64,000 nt of DNA from Roseomonas alba (lineage in GTDB: Bacteria > Pseudomonadota > Alphaproteobacteria > Acetobacterales > Acetobacteraceae), in the NCBI RefSeq assembly GCF_019430885.1, contig NZ_JAHYBZ010000002.1, positions 844,871 through 908,870 on the forward strand, read 5' to 3'. Below are positions 27,208 through 36,649 of the stretch, piece after piece. The notes beneath the pieces were generated by a model. It saw nothing but the letters and a program-made list of their open reading frames with translations, had not been told where the DNA came from and made no database searches. The translations under genes and the position numbers were made by a program. The first letter of the stretch is position 1. Each line of letters starts with the position of its first letter.

Positions 27208-28194
27208 TCAGCAGGGATTACGGCGGACGCGATCCTCGGGGCCGATCAGCCGGAAGGCCCAGGGATAGGCCGCCTCCGGGTCCACCGTGACGACCACGGC
27301 GCGCACATCCTCGGCACCCGGAACCATGATGCGCGTCAGGTTCGGTGCCGCCGGCACCGGGCGGTCCTGCAGCCAGGCGTGAATGTCGCCATGGATCAGC
27401 AGCACGGGCCGGGCGAAGGTGGCGGCTTCCCGCGCCAGCGCCTCGCGCAGCGCGACGAAGCCGCTGGTCTGGCCGCTGCCGCAGCGCTCCGCGTAGTACA
27501 TCTCGGCCTGCATCGCGATCACCACGGCACGGGCGTTCTGCTCGCGCGCCGTTGCGAAGGACGCAGCGAGCCAGGCGAGGTTCGCCGCATCGCGCGCCTG
27601 GAATTCCGCCATGGCGCCCTCGGGCGGGCGGGAGGCCGGTCGTTCCCCCGGCTCGGTCGGCCGGTTGTTGTTGCTGCCGACCACATGCAGCGTCGCGAAG
27701 ACCACGCCGTCGCGCATCCAGCGGGCATTCTCGACATAGGCCGCATGCGCCGGATCGGCGTCTGCCTGGCGGGTCAGCGCCATCCCCCGGCCGAGGCTGC
27801 GCGCATCGCGGAAGAAGCGGTTGCGCAGCAGCGCCAGGCGTTCGAGCTGGTCGAAGCGACCGGCACGGTCCTGCCAGCAATCCGTCCATTCATTGTCGCC
27901 GGGCGTATAGACCAGCGGATGGTTGGCGAGCCCCATCCAGGTGAACGCGCGCAGCGTGCGCTCATCCGTGCAGAGCTCCGACCCACCCTTGGTGTCGCCG
28001 ACGAAGATGGTGAAGGCGGGCTGGGCGGCGTTGATGTCGCCCATCAGCCGGGCGACGCGGCCTTCCTCGGCCGGGCAGTCCTGCGGCGCGCCGGGCAGGC
28101 AATAGGGCATGTCGCCGAAGGCGACGAAGCGGAAGGGTTCGGCCTGCGCCGGCATGGTGGCAAGGGCAGCGATCAGGGCAAGGACGATGCGCAT
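27208..28194 (-). CDS. Secreted calcineurin-like metallophosphoesterase
   Basis: This 328-residue protein has signal peptide MRIVLALIAALATMPAQA and phosphoesterase motifs in order: FVAFGDMPY (Asp), TIFVGDTKGG, TPGDNEWTDC (in place of GNHD), and LIHGDIHAWLQ near the C-terminus. The GDNEW variant is typical of a periplasmic or extracellular subfamily. A GGAGG site lies 4 bases before the start at 28194, so the longer frame to 28260 was rejected. It has no clear operon partner: dctP is separated from it by a hairpin. The substrate is unknown. Confidence 0.85.
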   Translation of the reverse strand: MRIVLALIAALATMPAQAEPFRFVAFGDMPYCLPGAPQDCPAEEGRVARLMGDINAAQPAFTIFVGDTKGGSELCTDERTLRAFTWMGLANHPLVYTPGDNEWTDCWQDRAGRFDQLERLALLRNRFFRDARSLGRGMALTRQADADPAHAAYVENARWMRDGVVFATLHVVGSNNNRPTEPGERPASRPPEGAMAEFQARDAANLAWLAASFATAREQNARAVVIAMQAEMYYAERCGSGQTSGFVALREALAREAATFARPVLLIHGDIHAWLQDRPVPAAPNLTRIMVPGAEDVRAVVVTVDPEAAYPWAFRLIGPEDRVRRNPC

Positions 28195-28335
28195 GGGGAC
28201 CTCCTGGGCGCGCCAGCCTCGCGGCGGCCGGTGCGGGCCGCCACCCGGGCCGTGTGACATTCACAAGGGGCCCTGCACAGCGCATTCATTCCGTCATAAG
28301 ATCGAATGCCGGATCCCCCCCAAGAAGGAACCACC

Positions 28336-28710
28336 ATGCACGCCGTGCTGCTCCTCACCCTTGCCCTTTCGTCCCCGCCGCCCGCCCTGCTTCTGCCCGT
28401 CCAGGCCACCTCGGCCTTCGACGGCACCTGGTCCGGCACCGGCACGCTGACCCAGCGCCGCGGCCGCGGCACAGCCTGCGGGCCGGACACCACGGACCGG
28501 CGCTTCACGGTCTCCAACGGCCAGATCAGCTTTCCCTATGACAACCGCTACGGGGTCAGCTTCAGCGGCCCGATCCAACCCAATGGCAGCTTCGACCTCG
28601 CCAGCGGCAACAACCGCTTCCAGGGCCAGGTTAACGGATCCGACATGACCGCGAGCTACACCAGCTCCGAATGCGTGCGCAGCTTCCAGTTCCGTCGCCG
28701 CCGCAGCTAG
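28336..28710 (+). CDS. Small secreted hypothetical protein
   Basis: The 124-residue product starts [24 protein letters not shown], a signal peptide, with AAGGA 7 bases upstream. The mature part ([18 protein letters not shown], then [24 protein letters not shown]) looks like a small beta-rich extracytoplasmic domain with two cysteines that could form a disulfide. I recognise no family with certainty. It is 46 bases upstream of queA but shares no obvious role with it. Confidence 0.65.
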   Translation: MHAVLLLTLALSSPPPALLLPVQATSAFDGTWSGTGTLTQRRGRGTACGPDTTDRRFTVSNGQISFPYDNRYGVSFSGPIQPNGSFDLASGNNRFQGQVNGSDMTASYTSSECVRSFQFRRRRS

Positions 28711-28756
28711 GTCAGGACGGTTGCGCAAGCGGGCGGCGCGGGCTACCGCCCCGCCC

Positions 28757-29809
28757 GTGAGCACCCCCCTTCATACCAGCGACTTCGATTTCGCCCTGCC
28801 CGAGGCCCTGATCGCCCAGGCCCCCGCCCGCCCGCGCGACGCCGCGCGGCTGCTGGTGGTGGGCGGGGACGGCCTGACGGATGCCGGGGTGCACGACCTG
28901 CCGACCCTGCTGCGCCCGGGCGACGTCATGGTCGTGAATGACACCAAGGTCATCCCCGCCCGGCTGCATGCCCGCCGCGGCGAGGCCCGGATCGAGGTCA
29001 TGCTGAACCGGTCGGAGGGCGGCGGCGTCTGGCACGCCCTGATCCGCAACGCCCGCCGCCTGCGGGAAGGCGACACCATCGCCATCGAGGGTGCCGAGGA
29101 CTGCACCGCCCGCGTCATTGGCGCCCCCGAAGGCGGGGCAGCCCTTCTCGATTTCGGCCCCGATCCGGCCGCACTGGCACGCGCCCTGGACCAGGCGGGC
29201 GAAATCCCCCTGCCCCCCTACATCGACCGCCCCGACGGCCCCCGCCCCGAGGATGCCGCCGACTACCAGCCGATCTTCGCCGCCCGCCCCGGCGCCGTCG
29301 CCGCGCCGACCGCCAGCCTGCACTTCACCGAGGCGCTGCTCTGGGCGCTCGGCGACCGGGGCGTGGCGCGGGCGACCGTCACGCTGCATGTCGGCGCCGG
29401 CACCTTCCTGCCCCTGCGCGGCGAGGACCCCCGCGCCCATCGCCTGCACGCCGAATGGGGCGAGGTGACCGAGGACGCCGCCGCCGCCATCAACGCCGCG
29501 CGCGCCGCCGGCGGCCGGATCGTCGCCATCGGCACCACCGCGCTGCGCCTACTGGAATCCGCCGCCGACGAGCACGGCCATGTGCATCCGTTCCGCGGCC
29601 TCACGGACCTCTTCCTGCTGCCGGGCCACCGCTTCCGCACCGCCGACCTGCTGATGACGAACTTCCATTTGCCGAAAAGCACGCTGTTCATGCTGGTCTG
29701 CGCCTTCGCCGGCACCGGGCGCATGAAATCCGCCTATGCCCATGCGATCGCGCAGGGCTATCGCTTCTATTCCTACGGCGACGCTTCGTTGCTGGAGCGC
29801 GCGGCATGA
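28757..29809 (+). CDS. queA: tRNA preQ1(34) S-adenosylmethionine ribosyltransferase-isomerase
   Basis: This 350-residue QueA transfers the ribosyl part of SAM to preQ1 in tRNA to make epoxyqueuosine. The family opening [24 protein letters not shown] and the blocks [37 protein letters not shown] and LHVGAGTF are all present. The start is ambiguous: GTG at 28757 matches the usual N-terminus, whereas a TTG at 28721 would add 12 basic residues; neither has a good ribosome site. The stop overlaps tgt by four bases, starting the run queA-tgt-queF. Confidence 0.95.
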   Translation: MSTPLHTSDFDFALPEALIAQAPARPRDAARLLVVGGDGLTDAGVHDLPTLLRPGDVMVVNDTKVIPARLHARRGEARIEVMLNRSEGGGVWHALIRNARRLREGDTIAIEGAEDCTARVIGAPEGGAALLDFGPDPAALARALDQAGEIPLPPYIDRPDGPRPEDAADYQPIFAARPGAVAAPTASLHFTEALLWALGDRGVARATVTLHVGAGTFLPLRGEDPRAHRLHAEWGEVTEDAAAAINAARAAGGRIVAIGTTALRLLESAADEHGHVHPFRGLTDLFLLPGHRFRTADLLMTNFHLPKSTLFMLVCAFAGTGRMKSAYAHAIAQGYRFYSYGDASLLERAA

Positions 29810-30933
29810 CGCTGAACTGGACACTGGATGCGACGGACGGCACGGCCCGTGCCGGCACGCTGCGCACTGCCCATGGCGATGTCCCGACCCCGGTCTTCAT
29901 GCCCGTCGGCACCGCCGGCACGGTGAAGGCCATGACGGCGGATGCGGTGCGATCCACCGGCGCACGCATGGTGCTCGGCAACACCTATCACCTGATGCTG
30001 CGACCCGGGGCGGAGCGCGTCGCGCGCCTGGGCGGGCTGCACAGGATGATGGACTGGTCCGGCCCGATCCTCACGGATTCCGGCGGCTTCCAGGTCATGT
30101 CCCTGTCCGGCCTGCGCAAGATGGACGAGCAGGGCGTCACCTTCCAGAGCCATATCGACGGTTCGAAGCACCGCCTGACGCCGGAGCACAGCGTCGAGAT
30201 CCAGCGCCTGCTGGATGCCGACGTGACCATGTGCCTGGATGAATGCACGCCCTTCCCGGCGACGGAGAAGCAGGCCGCGGAGTCCATGCGCCTGTCCATG
30301 CGCTGGGCCGCGCGCTGCCGCGAGGCCTTCACCCCGCGCGAGGGCTATGGCCTTTTCGGCATCGTCCAGGGCGGCGTGTATCCGGACCTGCGCGCGGAAA
30401 GCGTGGATGCCCTGACCGCCATCGGGTTCGAGGGCTACGCCGTGGGCGGCCTCGCCGTCGGCGAGGGGCAGGAGATGATGTTCTCCGTCCTCGACACCAC
30501 GGTCCCCCGCCTGCCCACGGACAAGGCGCGCTACCTGATGGGCGTCGGCACGCCATCCGACCTGGTCGGCGCGGTCCGCCGCGGCATCGACATGTTCGAT
30601 TGCGTCATGCCGACGCGGTCCGGCCGCACCGGCCGCGCCTATACCCGCCACGGCATGCTGAACATGCGCAACGCCCGCCACGCCGACGATGGCGGCCCGA
30701 TCGACCCGGCCTGCACCTGCCCGGCCTGCGCGCGGCATTCCCGCGCCTACATGCACCACCTGTTCAAGGCGGGCGAAATGCTCGGCCCGATGCTGCTGAC
30801 CTGGCACAACATCCAGTATTATCAGGACCTGATGGCCGAACTCGGCGGCGCCATCCTGGCCGGCCGCTTCGAGGAGACCGCCGCGCGCATCGACGCCGGC
30901 TGGCGCAACAGCGAGGAGGAGAAGGCGGCATGA
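29806..30933 (+). CDS. tgt: tRNA-guanine transglycosylase
   Basis: This 375-residue enzyme swaps guanine-34 of GUN-anticodon tRNAs for preQ1. Catalytic Asp91 lies in [12 protein letters not shown]. The substrate pocket GIVQGG and the nucleophile region [13 protein letters not shown] are present, as is the zinc site [17 protein letters not shown] near the C-terminus. Length is standard for bacterial Tgt. It overlaps queA upstream and queF downstream by four bases each, so all three are translationally coupled. Confidence 0.96.
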   Translation: MTLNWTLDATDGTARAGTLRTAHGDVPTPVFMPVGTAGTVKAMTADAVRSTGARMVLGNTYHLMLRPGAERVARLGGLHRMMDWSGPILTDSGGFQVMSLSGLRKMDEQGVTFQSHIDGSKHRLTPEHSVEIQRLLDADVTMCLDECTPFPATEKQAAESMRLSMRWAARCREAFTPREGYGLFGIVQGGVYPDLRAESVDALTAIGFEGYAVGGLAVGEGQEMMFSVLDTTVPRLPTDKARYLMGVGTPSDLVGAVRRGIDMFDCVMPTRSGRTGRAYTRHGMLNMRNARHADDGGPIDPACTCPACARHSRAYMHHLFKAGEMLGPMLLTWHNIQYYQDLMAELGGAILAGRFEETAARIDAGWRNSEEEKAA

Positions 30934-31403
30934 GCGGCGCCCCCGACCACGACTATTCCGGCCTGACCCAGCTCGGCCGCCCGACGCGCCTGCCCGCGAG
31001 CCCCGAGGAAGCGGTGCTGGAACGCGTCCCCGCGCCGCACCAGTCGCTGCGCTACGTCGTGCGCTTCACCGCGCCGGAGTTCACCTCGCTCTGCCCGCTG
31101 ACCGGCCAGCCGGACTTCGCGCATCTCGTGCTGGACTACGTGCCGCGCGAATGGATCGTGGAGAGCAAATCGCTCAAGAACTACCTCGCCGCCTTCCGCA
31201 ACCACGGGGCGTTCCACGAGGCCTGCACGCTGGACATCGCCCAGCGCCTGGTGTCGCTGCTGGAACCGGTGTGGCTGCGCATCGGCGGGTATTGGTATCC
31301 GCGCGGCGGCATGCCGATCGACGTGTTCTGGCAGTCGGGGGAACCGCCGGAAGGCGTGTGGGTGCCGAAGCAGGACGTGCAACCCTATCGCGGGCGGGGG
31401 TGA
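30930..31403 (+). CDS. queF: NADPH-dependent 7-cyano-7-deazaguanine reductase
   Basis: This 157-residue unimodular QueF reduces preQ0 to preQ1. The catalytic Cys55 lies in [13 protein letters not shown], and the QueF motif ESKSLKNYL (Glu78 to Lys83) binds NADPH. Length matches the short (YkvM-type) subfamily. The gene overlaps tgt by four bases; the longer frame upstream is an out-of-frame shadow of tgt. Repeat R4 begins 16 bases after its stop and probably ends the transcript. Confidence 0.95.
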   Translation: MSGAPDHDYSGLTQLGRPTRLPASPEEAVLERVPAPHQSLRYVVRFTAPEFTSLCPLTGQPDFAHLVLDYVPREWIVESKSLKNYLAAFRNHGAFHEACTLDIAQRLVSLLEPVWLRIGGYWYPRGGMPIDVFWQSGEPPEGVWVPKQDVQPYRGRG

Positions 31404-31418
31404 CGGGCAGGACGGACC

Positions 31419-31649
31419 AGAGAGGGGCTTTGCCCCTCTCCGGACCTCACCCCACCAAAGGCCGAAAGGCCTTTGGAAACCGATACTTGGCGCTGGGCGC
31501 CAATCGCTGAATGGATGCCGAAACCCGCACTTGCGCACGAAGCGCGCGGTGTGGGCCCCGGCACAACTGGCGTGCCCAGCGCCAATCGATTGCGGTCCAG
31601 GGCCTCCAAGCCCCTGGCGGGGTGGTTCGGAGGGGCGGCGCCCCTCCGA
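31419..31649. repeat. Composite palindromic element, copy R4 (intact, 231 bp)
   Basis: Left outer hairpin 31420-31440 (GAGAGGGGC, TTT, GCCCCTCTC). Left inner hairpin 31455-31476 (CCAAAGGCC, GAAA, GGCCTTTGG). The core carries ACCCGCACTTGCGCACGAAG, a 20-base block it shares with R2. Right inner stem is imperfect at 31597-31617. Right outer hairpin 31628-31648 (CGGAGGGGC, GGC, GCCCCTCCG). It is the same length as R2 and fills the convergent gap between queF and the Bug gene. Confidence 0.9.
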
Positions 31650-31663
31650 TCTGCACCTCCGCA

Positions 31664-32644
31664 TCACCCGCCCGTGCGCAGCCCGACCGTCCGCACAGCA
31701 AGCTGCACCCGATCCCGCTGCACACCGATCACCGCCGCCAGATCAGCCGGCGAGCCGTAGCGCGCGAGAATCCCGGCCTGGCGCAGTCGCGCCGCGACCT
31801 CCGGCTTCTCCACCACGATGCGCACCGCCTCCGCAACTCGGTCCCGCACCGCCGCCGGCATTCCGCGCCACCCGAACAGGCCGGTGAACGGGTCGTAGCT
31901 CTGCCCGGGGAAGCCGGCCTCGGCAACGGTCGGCACCTCCGGCAGGGACGGCGCCCGCACGCCCGAAGTCACCGCAAGCGCGCGCACCTTGCCCTCCCGC
32001 ACCGACCCGAGCAGCGGCGTCAGCGGCTGCACCCCCATCTGGATACGCCCCGCCGCCAGGTCGAGGATCGCCGGCGGCGAGCCCGGATAGGCGATGTAGG
32101 TCGCCTCGATCCCCTGCTGATGGAGGAACAGGCGCGTGTCGAGTTCCACATATCCTGGCACGGAATTCCAGTTCATGGCGCCGGGCCGTGCCTTCGCGAG
32201 CGCCACGAACTCGCCGAGGCTCCGCACGGGCAGCTCGGCCGTCACTGCGATGCAGAGGAACTCGCTCGCCGGAATGGCCACCGGCACCAGGTCCGCGACC
32301 GGGTCGTAGGGCAGCGTGCCCGTGAAGGTATAGGGCACCGTCGAAGCGACGCCGGTCGCCGCCAGCAGCATGGAATCCCCGGGACGCGCCTGCGCATGGG
32401 CCTGCACGGCGAGCACCGATCCGCCGCCAGGACGGTTCTCAACCGAGACCGGCCGGCCGAAATGCTGCGCCAGGCCCTCGGCCAGCAGCCGCGCGATCAG
32501 GTCGATGCCCGATCCCGGCGCGCCCGAATTGATCAGCCGGACGGGGCGTTCCGGCCAGGTTGCGGGCTGCGCCGCGGCGTGCCGCGCGAGGAACGCGGCA
32601 AGACCGAGACCGCCGGCGGCGCGGCGTCCGATGGGCTGGGACAT
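31664..32644 (-). CDS. Bug-family tripartite tricarboxylate transporter substrate-binding protein
   Basis: The 326-residue product starts MSQPIGRRAAGGLGLAAFLARHAAAQ, an RR-type signal peptide. The Bug motifs WPERPVRLINSGAPGSGID and VENRPGGGSVLA follow. The ligand loop GAPGSGID differs slightly from the usual GxxGGxxD. Its 5' end overlaps the 3' part of the marR gene by 112 bases in another frame, an unusually long overlap. A GGAG lies 9 bases before the ATG. Control by the MarR regulator upstream is likely from position. The ligand is unknown. Confidence 0.88.
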   Translation of the reverse strand: MSQPIGRRAAGGLGLAAFLARHAAAQPATWPERPVRLINSGAPGSGIDLIARLLAEGLAQHFGRPVSVENRPGGGSVLAVQAHAQARPGDSMLLAATGVASTVPYTFTGTLPYDPVADLVPVAIPASEFLCIAVTAELPVRSLGEFVALAKARPGAMNWNSVPGYVELDTRLFLHQQGIEATYIAYPGSPPAILDLAAGRIQMGVQPLTPLLGSVREGKVRALAVTSGVRAPSLPEVPTVAEAGFPGQSYDPFTGLFGWRGMPAAVRDRVAEAVRIVVEKPEVAARLRQAGILARYGSPADLAAVIGVQRDRVQLAVRTVGLRTGG

Positions 32645-33168
32645 GGGGGGCGCTCCTCGCGCTGCGCGCGCCGCGGCGGCCGACGGCCGGCGCCGGGTCG
32701 CGCATGGGCCTCATGCGCCTCGACCAGGCGGGTGAGCAGCGCGAGCAGCGTCGCGCCCTCCGCCTCATCCAGCGGCGCCATCAATCGTCGCGCCACGCCG
32801 CGCGCCGGACCGGCAAGCTCGGCGCGCAGCGCGTGCCCCGCCGGGGTCAGGCTGAAGGCATTGGCCCGCCGGTCCTGCTGGTTGATCTCCCGCGCGACCA
32901 GGCCGCGCGCCTCGAAGCGCGCCAGGGCCTGACCGGTCGAGGTAGCGTCCACCCCGATGGCGGCCGCCAGCCAGTTCCGGTCGCGACCCGGGGAGTCCTG
33001 GAGCTGCGCGAGCAGCGCCACCTGCCAGGGGACGATGTCGAAGGGGGCGAGCGCCTCGCTCTGGAAGGTTGCGGCGATCTGCCACAGGCGCCGGGCCAGA
33101 TGCTGAGGGAAGGCGCGGTGCAGCGCCGGGACCGGAAGGCTCGACGGGGGCTCGTTCCGCTTCGTCAT
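32533..33168 (-). CDS. MarR-family transcriptional regulator with odd C-terminal tail
   Basis: This 211-residue protein has a winged-helix MarR domain in about residues 15-150: DIVPWQVALLAQLQDSPGRDRNWLAAAIGVDATSTGQAL is the recognition region, and REINQQDRRANAFSLTPAG the DRR wing. MarR proteins are normally 140-160 residues. The last 55-60 here are Arg/Pro/Ser-rich and overlap the Bug coding start, so they may be a read-through product of a lost stop or a frameshift. The start at 33168 lies inside a palindrome that may be its own operator. It is divergent from queG (95-base gap). Confidence 0.85.
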   Translation of the reverse strand: MTKRNEPPSSLPVPALHRAFPQHLARRLWQIAATFQSEALAPFDIVPWQVALLAQLQDSPGRDRNWLAAAIGVDATSTGQALARFEARGLVAREINQQDRRANAFSLTPAGHALRAELAGPARGVARRLMAPLDEAEGATLLALLTRLVEAHEAHARPGAGRRPPRRAQREERPPCPSPSDAAPPAVSVLPRSSRGTPRRSPQPGRNAPSG

Positions 33169-33217
33169 AAACGAAGAATACTTCGCATCGGCTGCAAAAC
33201 AAGGAGAATTCTTCGTA
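33160..33217. promoter_or_regulatory. Candidate MarR operator cluster in the marR-queG gap
   Basis: CTTCGT (33160-33165) and ACGAAG (33171-33176) form a palindrome across the marR start codon. CGAAG AATA CTTCG follows at 33172-33185. ACGAAGAAT at 33171-33179 recurs inverted as ATTCTTCGT at 33208-33216. The AT-rich pocket stands out in a very GC-rich region. Autorepression, and possibly control of the divergent queG, is inferred. Confidence 0.5.
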
Positions 33218-33263
33218 TATCGCGCCCCATGCCCCACCCCGCCATCTGCGCTAAGACCCGGTG

Positions 33264-34301
33264 ATGGACATGCGCGCGGAGATCCGGCGGCAGGCGCTGG
33301 CGATCGGCTTCGACGCCGTGGGCTTCGCGCGCGCCCATCTCGCGCCCGAGGTGCGCACCCGCCTGCTCCATTTCCTCGCCGAGGGCCGGCACGGGTCCAT
33401 GGGCTGGATGGCCGATCGCGCGGACCAGCGCGCCCATCCGCAGGCGCTGTGGCCCGAGGCCGTTTCCGTCGTCGTCCTCGGCCAGAACTACGGCCCGGAC
33501 ACCGACCCGCTGGAGACCCTGGCGCAGCCCGACCGTGCGACCGTCAGCGTCTATGCCCGCAACCGCGACTACCATGACCTCATCAGGAAGCGCCTGAAGC
33601 AACTCGGCCGCTGGATGGCCGCGACCTGGCCCGGCACCGGCATCAAGGTCTTCGTCGACACCGCCCCGGTCGCCGAGAAACCCCTCGCCCAGGCCGCCGG
33701 AATCGGCTGGCAGGGCAAGCACACCAATCTGGTCTCGCGCGGCCTCGGCTCCTGGCTCTTCCTCGGCGAGGTCTTCACCACCCTCGACCTCGGCGCCGAC
33801 GCGGCCGAGCGCGATCATTGCGGCTCCTGCCGCGCCTGCCTCGACGCCTGCCCGACGCGGGCTTTCCCGGCACCGTATGAACTCGATGCGCGGCGCTGCA
33901 TCTCCTACCTGACCATCGAGCACAAAGGCCCGATCGACCTCGAACTGCGCCCGCTGATGGGCAACCGCATCTATGGCTGCGACGACTGCCTGGCCGTCTG
34001 CCCCTGGAACAAATTCGCGCAGGCGCACAGCGAACCGGCCTTCGCGCCGCGCGCGGAACTGAACGCGCCGCGCCTCGCCGATCTCGCGCGGCTCGATGAC
34101 GCATCCTTCCGCGCGCTGTTCTCCGGCAGCCCGATCAAGCGCATCGGGCGCGACCGCTTCGTGCGCAACGTGCTGGTCGCGATCGGCAATTCGGCCGAAG
34201 CTGCGCTGCGCCCCGTCGCGCAATCCCTCGCCGAGGATCCCGACCCGACCGTGGCCGACGCCGCGCGCTGGGCTGCGATGCGCCTGGAGACCGCTTCATG
34301 A
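33264..34301 (+). CDS. queG: Epoxyqueuosine reductase
   Basis: This 345-residue cobalamin-dependent reductase carries out the last step of queuosine synthesis on tRNA. It has two ferredoxin-like [4Fe-4S] cysteine clusters: [16 protein letters not shown] in the middle and [11 protein letters not shown] after it. [20 protein letters not shown] is the cobalamin-side motif, and a HEAT-like repeat ends the C-terminus. GTG at 33261, ATG at 33264 and ATG at 33270 are all possible starts; the first ATG was chosen. It overlaps queC by four bases. Confidence 0.95.
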   Translation: MDMRAEIRRQALAIGFDAVGFARAHLAPEVRTRLLHFLAEGRHGSMGWMADRADQRAHPQALWPEAVSVVVLGQNYGPDTDPLETLAQPDRATVSVYARNRDYHDLIRKRLKQLGRWMAATWPGTGIKVFVDTAPVAEKPLAQAAGIGWQGKHTNLVSRGLGSWLFLGEVFTTLDLGADAAERDHCGSCRACLDACPTRAFPAPYELDARRCISYLTIEHKGPIDLELRPLMGNRIYGCDDCLAVCPWNKFAQAHSEPAFAPRAELNAPRLADLARLDDASFRALFSGSPIKRIGRDRFVRNVLVAIGNSAEAALRPVAQSLAEDPDPTVADAARWAAMRLETAS

Positions 34302-35002
34302 GAGACGACGCCACCCTGGTCCTGTTCAGCGGCGGGCAGGATTCCGCCACCTGCCTCGCCTGGGCGCTCGACCGCTTCGGCCATGTCGAGACGCTCGGCT
34401 TCGACTATGGCCAGCGCCATCGCGTCGAGCTCGACTGCCGCGACGCCTTCCGCGCCGCCATCGCCGCGTTGAACCCCGACTGGGGCGCGCGCCTTGGCCC
34501 CGATCACACGCTGCGCCTCGACGCGCTGGCCGAGGTCTCCGACACCGCGCTCACCCGCGATGCCGAGATCCGCATGGGCGCCGAGGGCCTGCCCAACACC
34601 TTCGTCCCCGGCCGCAACCTGCTGTTCCTGACCTTCGCCGCGACCATCGCCTATCGCCGCGGGATCAAGCGCATCGTCGGCGGCATGTGCGAGACGGATT
34701 ACTCCGGCTACCCCGATTGCCGCGACGACACGCTGAAGGCGCTGCAGGTCGCGCTCAACCTCGGCATGGAACGTCGTTTCGTGATCGAGACACCACTGAT
34801 GTGGCTGTCCAAGGGCGACACGTGGCGGCTCGCCGAAGACCTCGGCGGCGAACCCCTGGTCCAGGCCGTGGTCGAGCACACCCATACCTGCTATCTGGGC
34901 GACAGGACCCATCACCACCCCTGGGGCTTCGGCTGCGGCACCTGCCCGGCCTGCGAACTACGCGCCAAGGGCTGGCAGGATTTCGTGTCGGAGAGACTAT
35001 GA
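34298..35002 (+). CDS. queC: 7-cyano-7-deazaguanine synthase
   Basis: This 234-residue ATP-dependent enzyme converts 7-carboxy-7-deazaguanine to preQ0. The PP-loop [16 protein letters not shown] is at the N-terminus, the family block GQRHRVEL follows, and [12 protein letters not shown] binds substrate. The zinc-binding cysteines lie at the C-terminus ([11 protein letters not shown]). It is translationally coupled to queG and to the transporter gene downstream by four-base overlaps. The partner genes queD and queE are not in the window. Confidence 0.95.
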   Translation: MRDDATLVLFSGGQDSATCLAWALDRFGHVETLGFDYGQRHRVELDCRDAFRAAIAALNPDWGARLGPDHTLRLDALAEVSDTALTRDAEIRMGAEGLPNTFVPGRNLLFLTFAATIAYRRGIKRIVGGMCETDYSGYPDCRDDTLKALQVALNLGMERRFVIETPLMWLSKGDTWRLAEDLGGEPLVQAVVEHTHTCYLGDRTHHHPWGFGCGTCPACELRAKGWQDFVSERL

Positions 35003-35556
35003 CCCTCACCCCCCGCGCCGAGGGCGTGATCGCCCTGATCGGCTTCGGCCTCTGCATCCCCGCCGCCAATTGGCTCATCGGCAATGTCGGCACGTTCTGC
35101 GTGCCGCAGGGCCCCTGCCTGGTGCCCGTCGCGCCCGGGGTGATGGCGCCGTCCGGCGTGCTGATGATCGGCCTCGCCCTGGTGCTGCGGGACCTGGTGC
35201 AGCGGCGGCTCGGTGTCGGCTTCTCGGCGGCCGCGGTGCTGGCCGGTGCGGCGCTGTCGGCCTTCCTCGCGCCGCCGGCGCTGGTGCTGGCCTCGGCTGT
35301 CGCCTTCCTGCTCAGCGAATTCGCCGACCTCGCCGTCTATACGCCGCTGCAGAAGCGCGGGCTGGTGATGGCGGTGCTGGCGTCCTCCGTCGTCGGGCTG
35401 GTCGTCGATTCCATCGCCTTCCTCTATCTGGCCTTCGGCAGCCTCGACTTCCTGGCCGGCCAGGTCATCGGCAAGGCCTGGATGGTGCTGATCGCCCTGC
35501 CCTTCGTGCATCTGCTGCGCAAGCGCGACGAGCGGCTCGGCATCCAGCCGGCCTGA
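34999..35556 (+). CDS. VUT-family membrane protein, probable queuosine precursor transporter (YhhQ-like)
   Basis: This 185-residue protein has about six membrane helices and the VUT/YhhQ block [20 protein letters not shown], then [18 protein letters not shown] and [13 protein letters not shown]. These match the conserved (S/E)xxDxxVY and DS...F signatures of YhhQ proteins, which import preQ0, preQ1 or queuine. Its coupling to queC (ATGA overlap) supports that function over the vitamin-related alternatives once proposed for the family. It lacks the longer N-terminus of E. coli YhhQ. Confidence 0.85.
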   Translation: MTLTPRAEGVIALIGFGLCIPAANWLIGNVGTFCVPQGPCLVPVAPGVMAPSGVLMIGLALVLRDLVQRRLGVGFSAAAVLAGAALSAFLAPPALVLASAVAFLLSEFADLAVYTPLQKRGLVMAVLASSVVGLVVDSIAFLYLAFGSLDFLAGQVIGKAWMVLIALPFVHLLRKRDERLGIQPA

Positions 35557-35625
35557 CGCCGCGGCCCATTGACCATTCGGGCGCCGCGCCCTTGGCTGGC
35601 GGCGCCCGCAACAGGTGTGAGCCGC

Positions 35626-36093
35626 ATGACCAACCTACCCATCCCGACCGCCGATCCCGCCACCAAGGCGGAGATCATTGACTGGCTCGAACGCTTCTTC
35701 GCCTGCGTGCGGGAGGTGGATTTCAAATCCGCCTACCCGTTCTGGCACGACGACATCGTGATCTTCGGGACCTATCAGGAGCTGGTGCGCTCCCGCCAGG
35801 CCTGGACCGACACGCAGTGGTCCAATGTCTGGCCGCGCACCAAGGACTTCACCCTCGACGCCGCGAATACCGAGGTGCTGCTGTCCGGCGACGGGTCCAT
35901 GGCCGTCGCGATCCTGCCCTGGACCAGCACCGGCTGGAACAAGGACGGCACGGAATTCGACCGCCCCGGCCGCGCGACGATCGTGCTGCAGAAGCAGCCG
36001 GACGGGCGGTGGCTGGGCGTGCACAGTCATATGTCGCTGGGCCGCGGCGTGCCGCAGGACAGCCACGGGAACCGGCCGATCAAGGCGCGGTAA
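35626..36093 (+). CDS. NTF2/SnoaL-like domain protein
   Basis: The 155-residue product contains one NTF2-like alpha+beta domain (IIDWLERFFACVREVDFKSAYPFWHDDIV, then DGSMAVAILPWTSTGWNKDG and WLGVHSHMSLGRG). This resembles DUF4440/SnoaL-like proteins, which act as small hydrolases, isomerases or ligand binders. No signal peptide is present. Catalytic residues cannot be assigned. It sits 69 bases downstream of the queuosine transporter but has no known link with that pathway. Confidence 0.8.
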   Translation: MTNLPIPTADPATKAEIIDWLERFFACVREVDFKSAYPFWHDDIVIFGTYQELVRSRQAWTDTQWSNVWPRTKDFTLDAANTEVLLSGDGSMAVAILPWTSTGWNKDGTEFDRPGRATIVLQKQPDGRWLGVHSHMSLGRGVPQDSHGNRPIKAR

Positions 36094-36102
36094 GGCACTG
36101 AT

Positions 36103-36253
36103 GGAGGGGGCTTTCCCCCCCTTCAAAACTGCCCCACCGCGGGGGGACCCAATTTACGTTGCAGAGCAACGTGAATGGCAGCCCACACCGGCCGAAGGAC
36201 CTTCTCTGACTACCTTTGATCGTCCGCTGGCGCAGTTGGAGGGCTCTGCCCCA
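36103..36253. repeat. Decayed partial element next to R5
   Basis: A solo outer hairpin at 36103-36123 (GGAGGGGG and CCCCCCTTC) is followed by CAAAACTGCCCCACC, as in a left arm. A distinct hairpin follows at 36156-36172 (ACGTTGC, AGA, GCAACGT). An outer half like TTGGAGGGCTCTGCCCCA ends at 36253. It looks like an older element invaded or rearranged beside R5, within the 556-base gap 36094-36649. Confidence 0.55.
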
Positions 36254-36282
36254 TGCGCGCGGAGATTGCGGCGATGGCGGAT

Positions 36283-36536
36283 CGGGGAAGGGCTCTGCCC
36301 TCCCCCGAACCCCCACCCGCCAAAGGCCGAAAGGCCTTTGGAAACCTCAACTTGGCGCCGAGCGCGTTGGTCAGAATGGCGCCGAGACCCACTCTTGCGC
36401 CCCAAGCACGCTGAGAGGCAGGCAATATGCCTGTTGCCCCCGGATGCCTGTTGCACCCGGCGCCAACAGACTGCGTTCCAAGTGCTCCAAGCACTTGGCG
36501 GGGTGAGGTTTGGAGAGGGGCGGCGCCCCTCTCCAA
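36283..36536. repeat. Composite palindromic element, copy R5 (254 bp)
   Basis: Left outer hairpin 36283-36307 (CGGGGAAGGGC, TCT, one mismatch). Left inner hairpin 36320-36341 (CCAAAGGCC, GAAA, GGCCTTTGG). Core with GGCGCCGAGCGCG and GCGCCGAGACCCACTCTTGCG. An extra 23 bases relative to R2/R4 include a duplicated CCTGTTGC. Right inner hairpin 36478-36498 (CCAAGTGCT, CCA, AGCACTTGG). Right outer hairpin 36512-36534 (GGAGAGGGGC, GGC, GCCCCTCTCC). A solo inner-type stem (AGGGCC TTTC GGCC) lies at about 36607-36620. Confidence 0.9.
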
Positions 36537-36649
36537 TCTCCCGCCGCACCTCATCTTCGCGCGAACGGGGCGACGGCCCTCCGATAGCGACCTCCGCATC
36601 ATCAAGAGGGCCTTTCGGCCTTAGGCGGCGCTGCTCCGACCCAGTTTCC

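Noticed and set aside
28261..28756. preQ1 riboswitch before queA
   Set aside because: No small H-type pseudoknot or A-rich tail was recognisable, and the space holds a secreted-protein gene.
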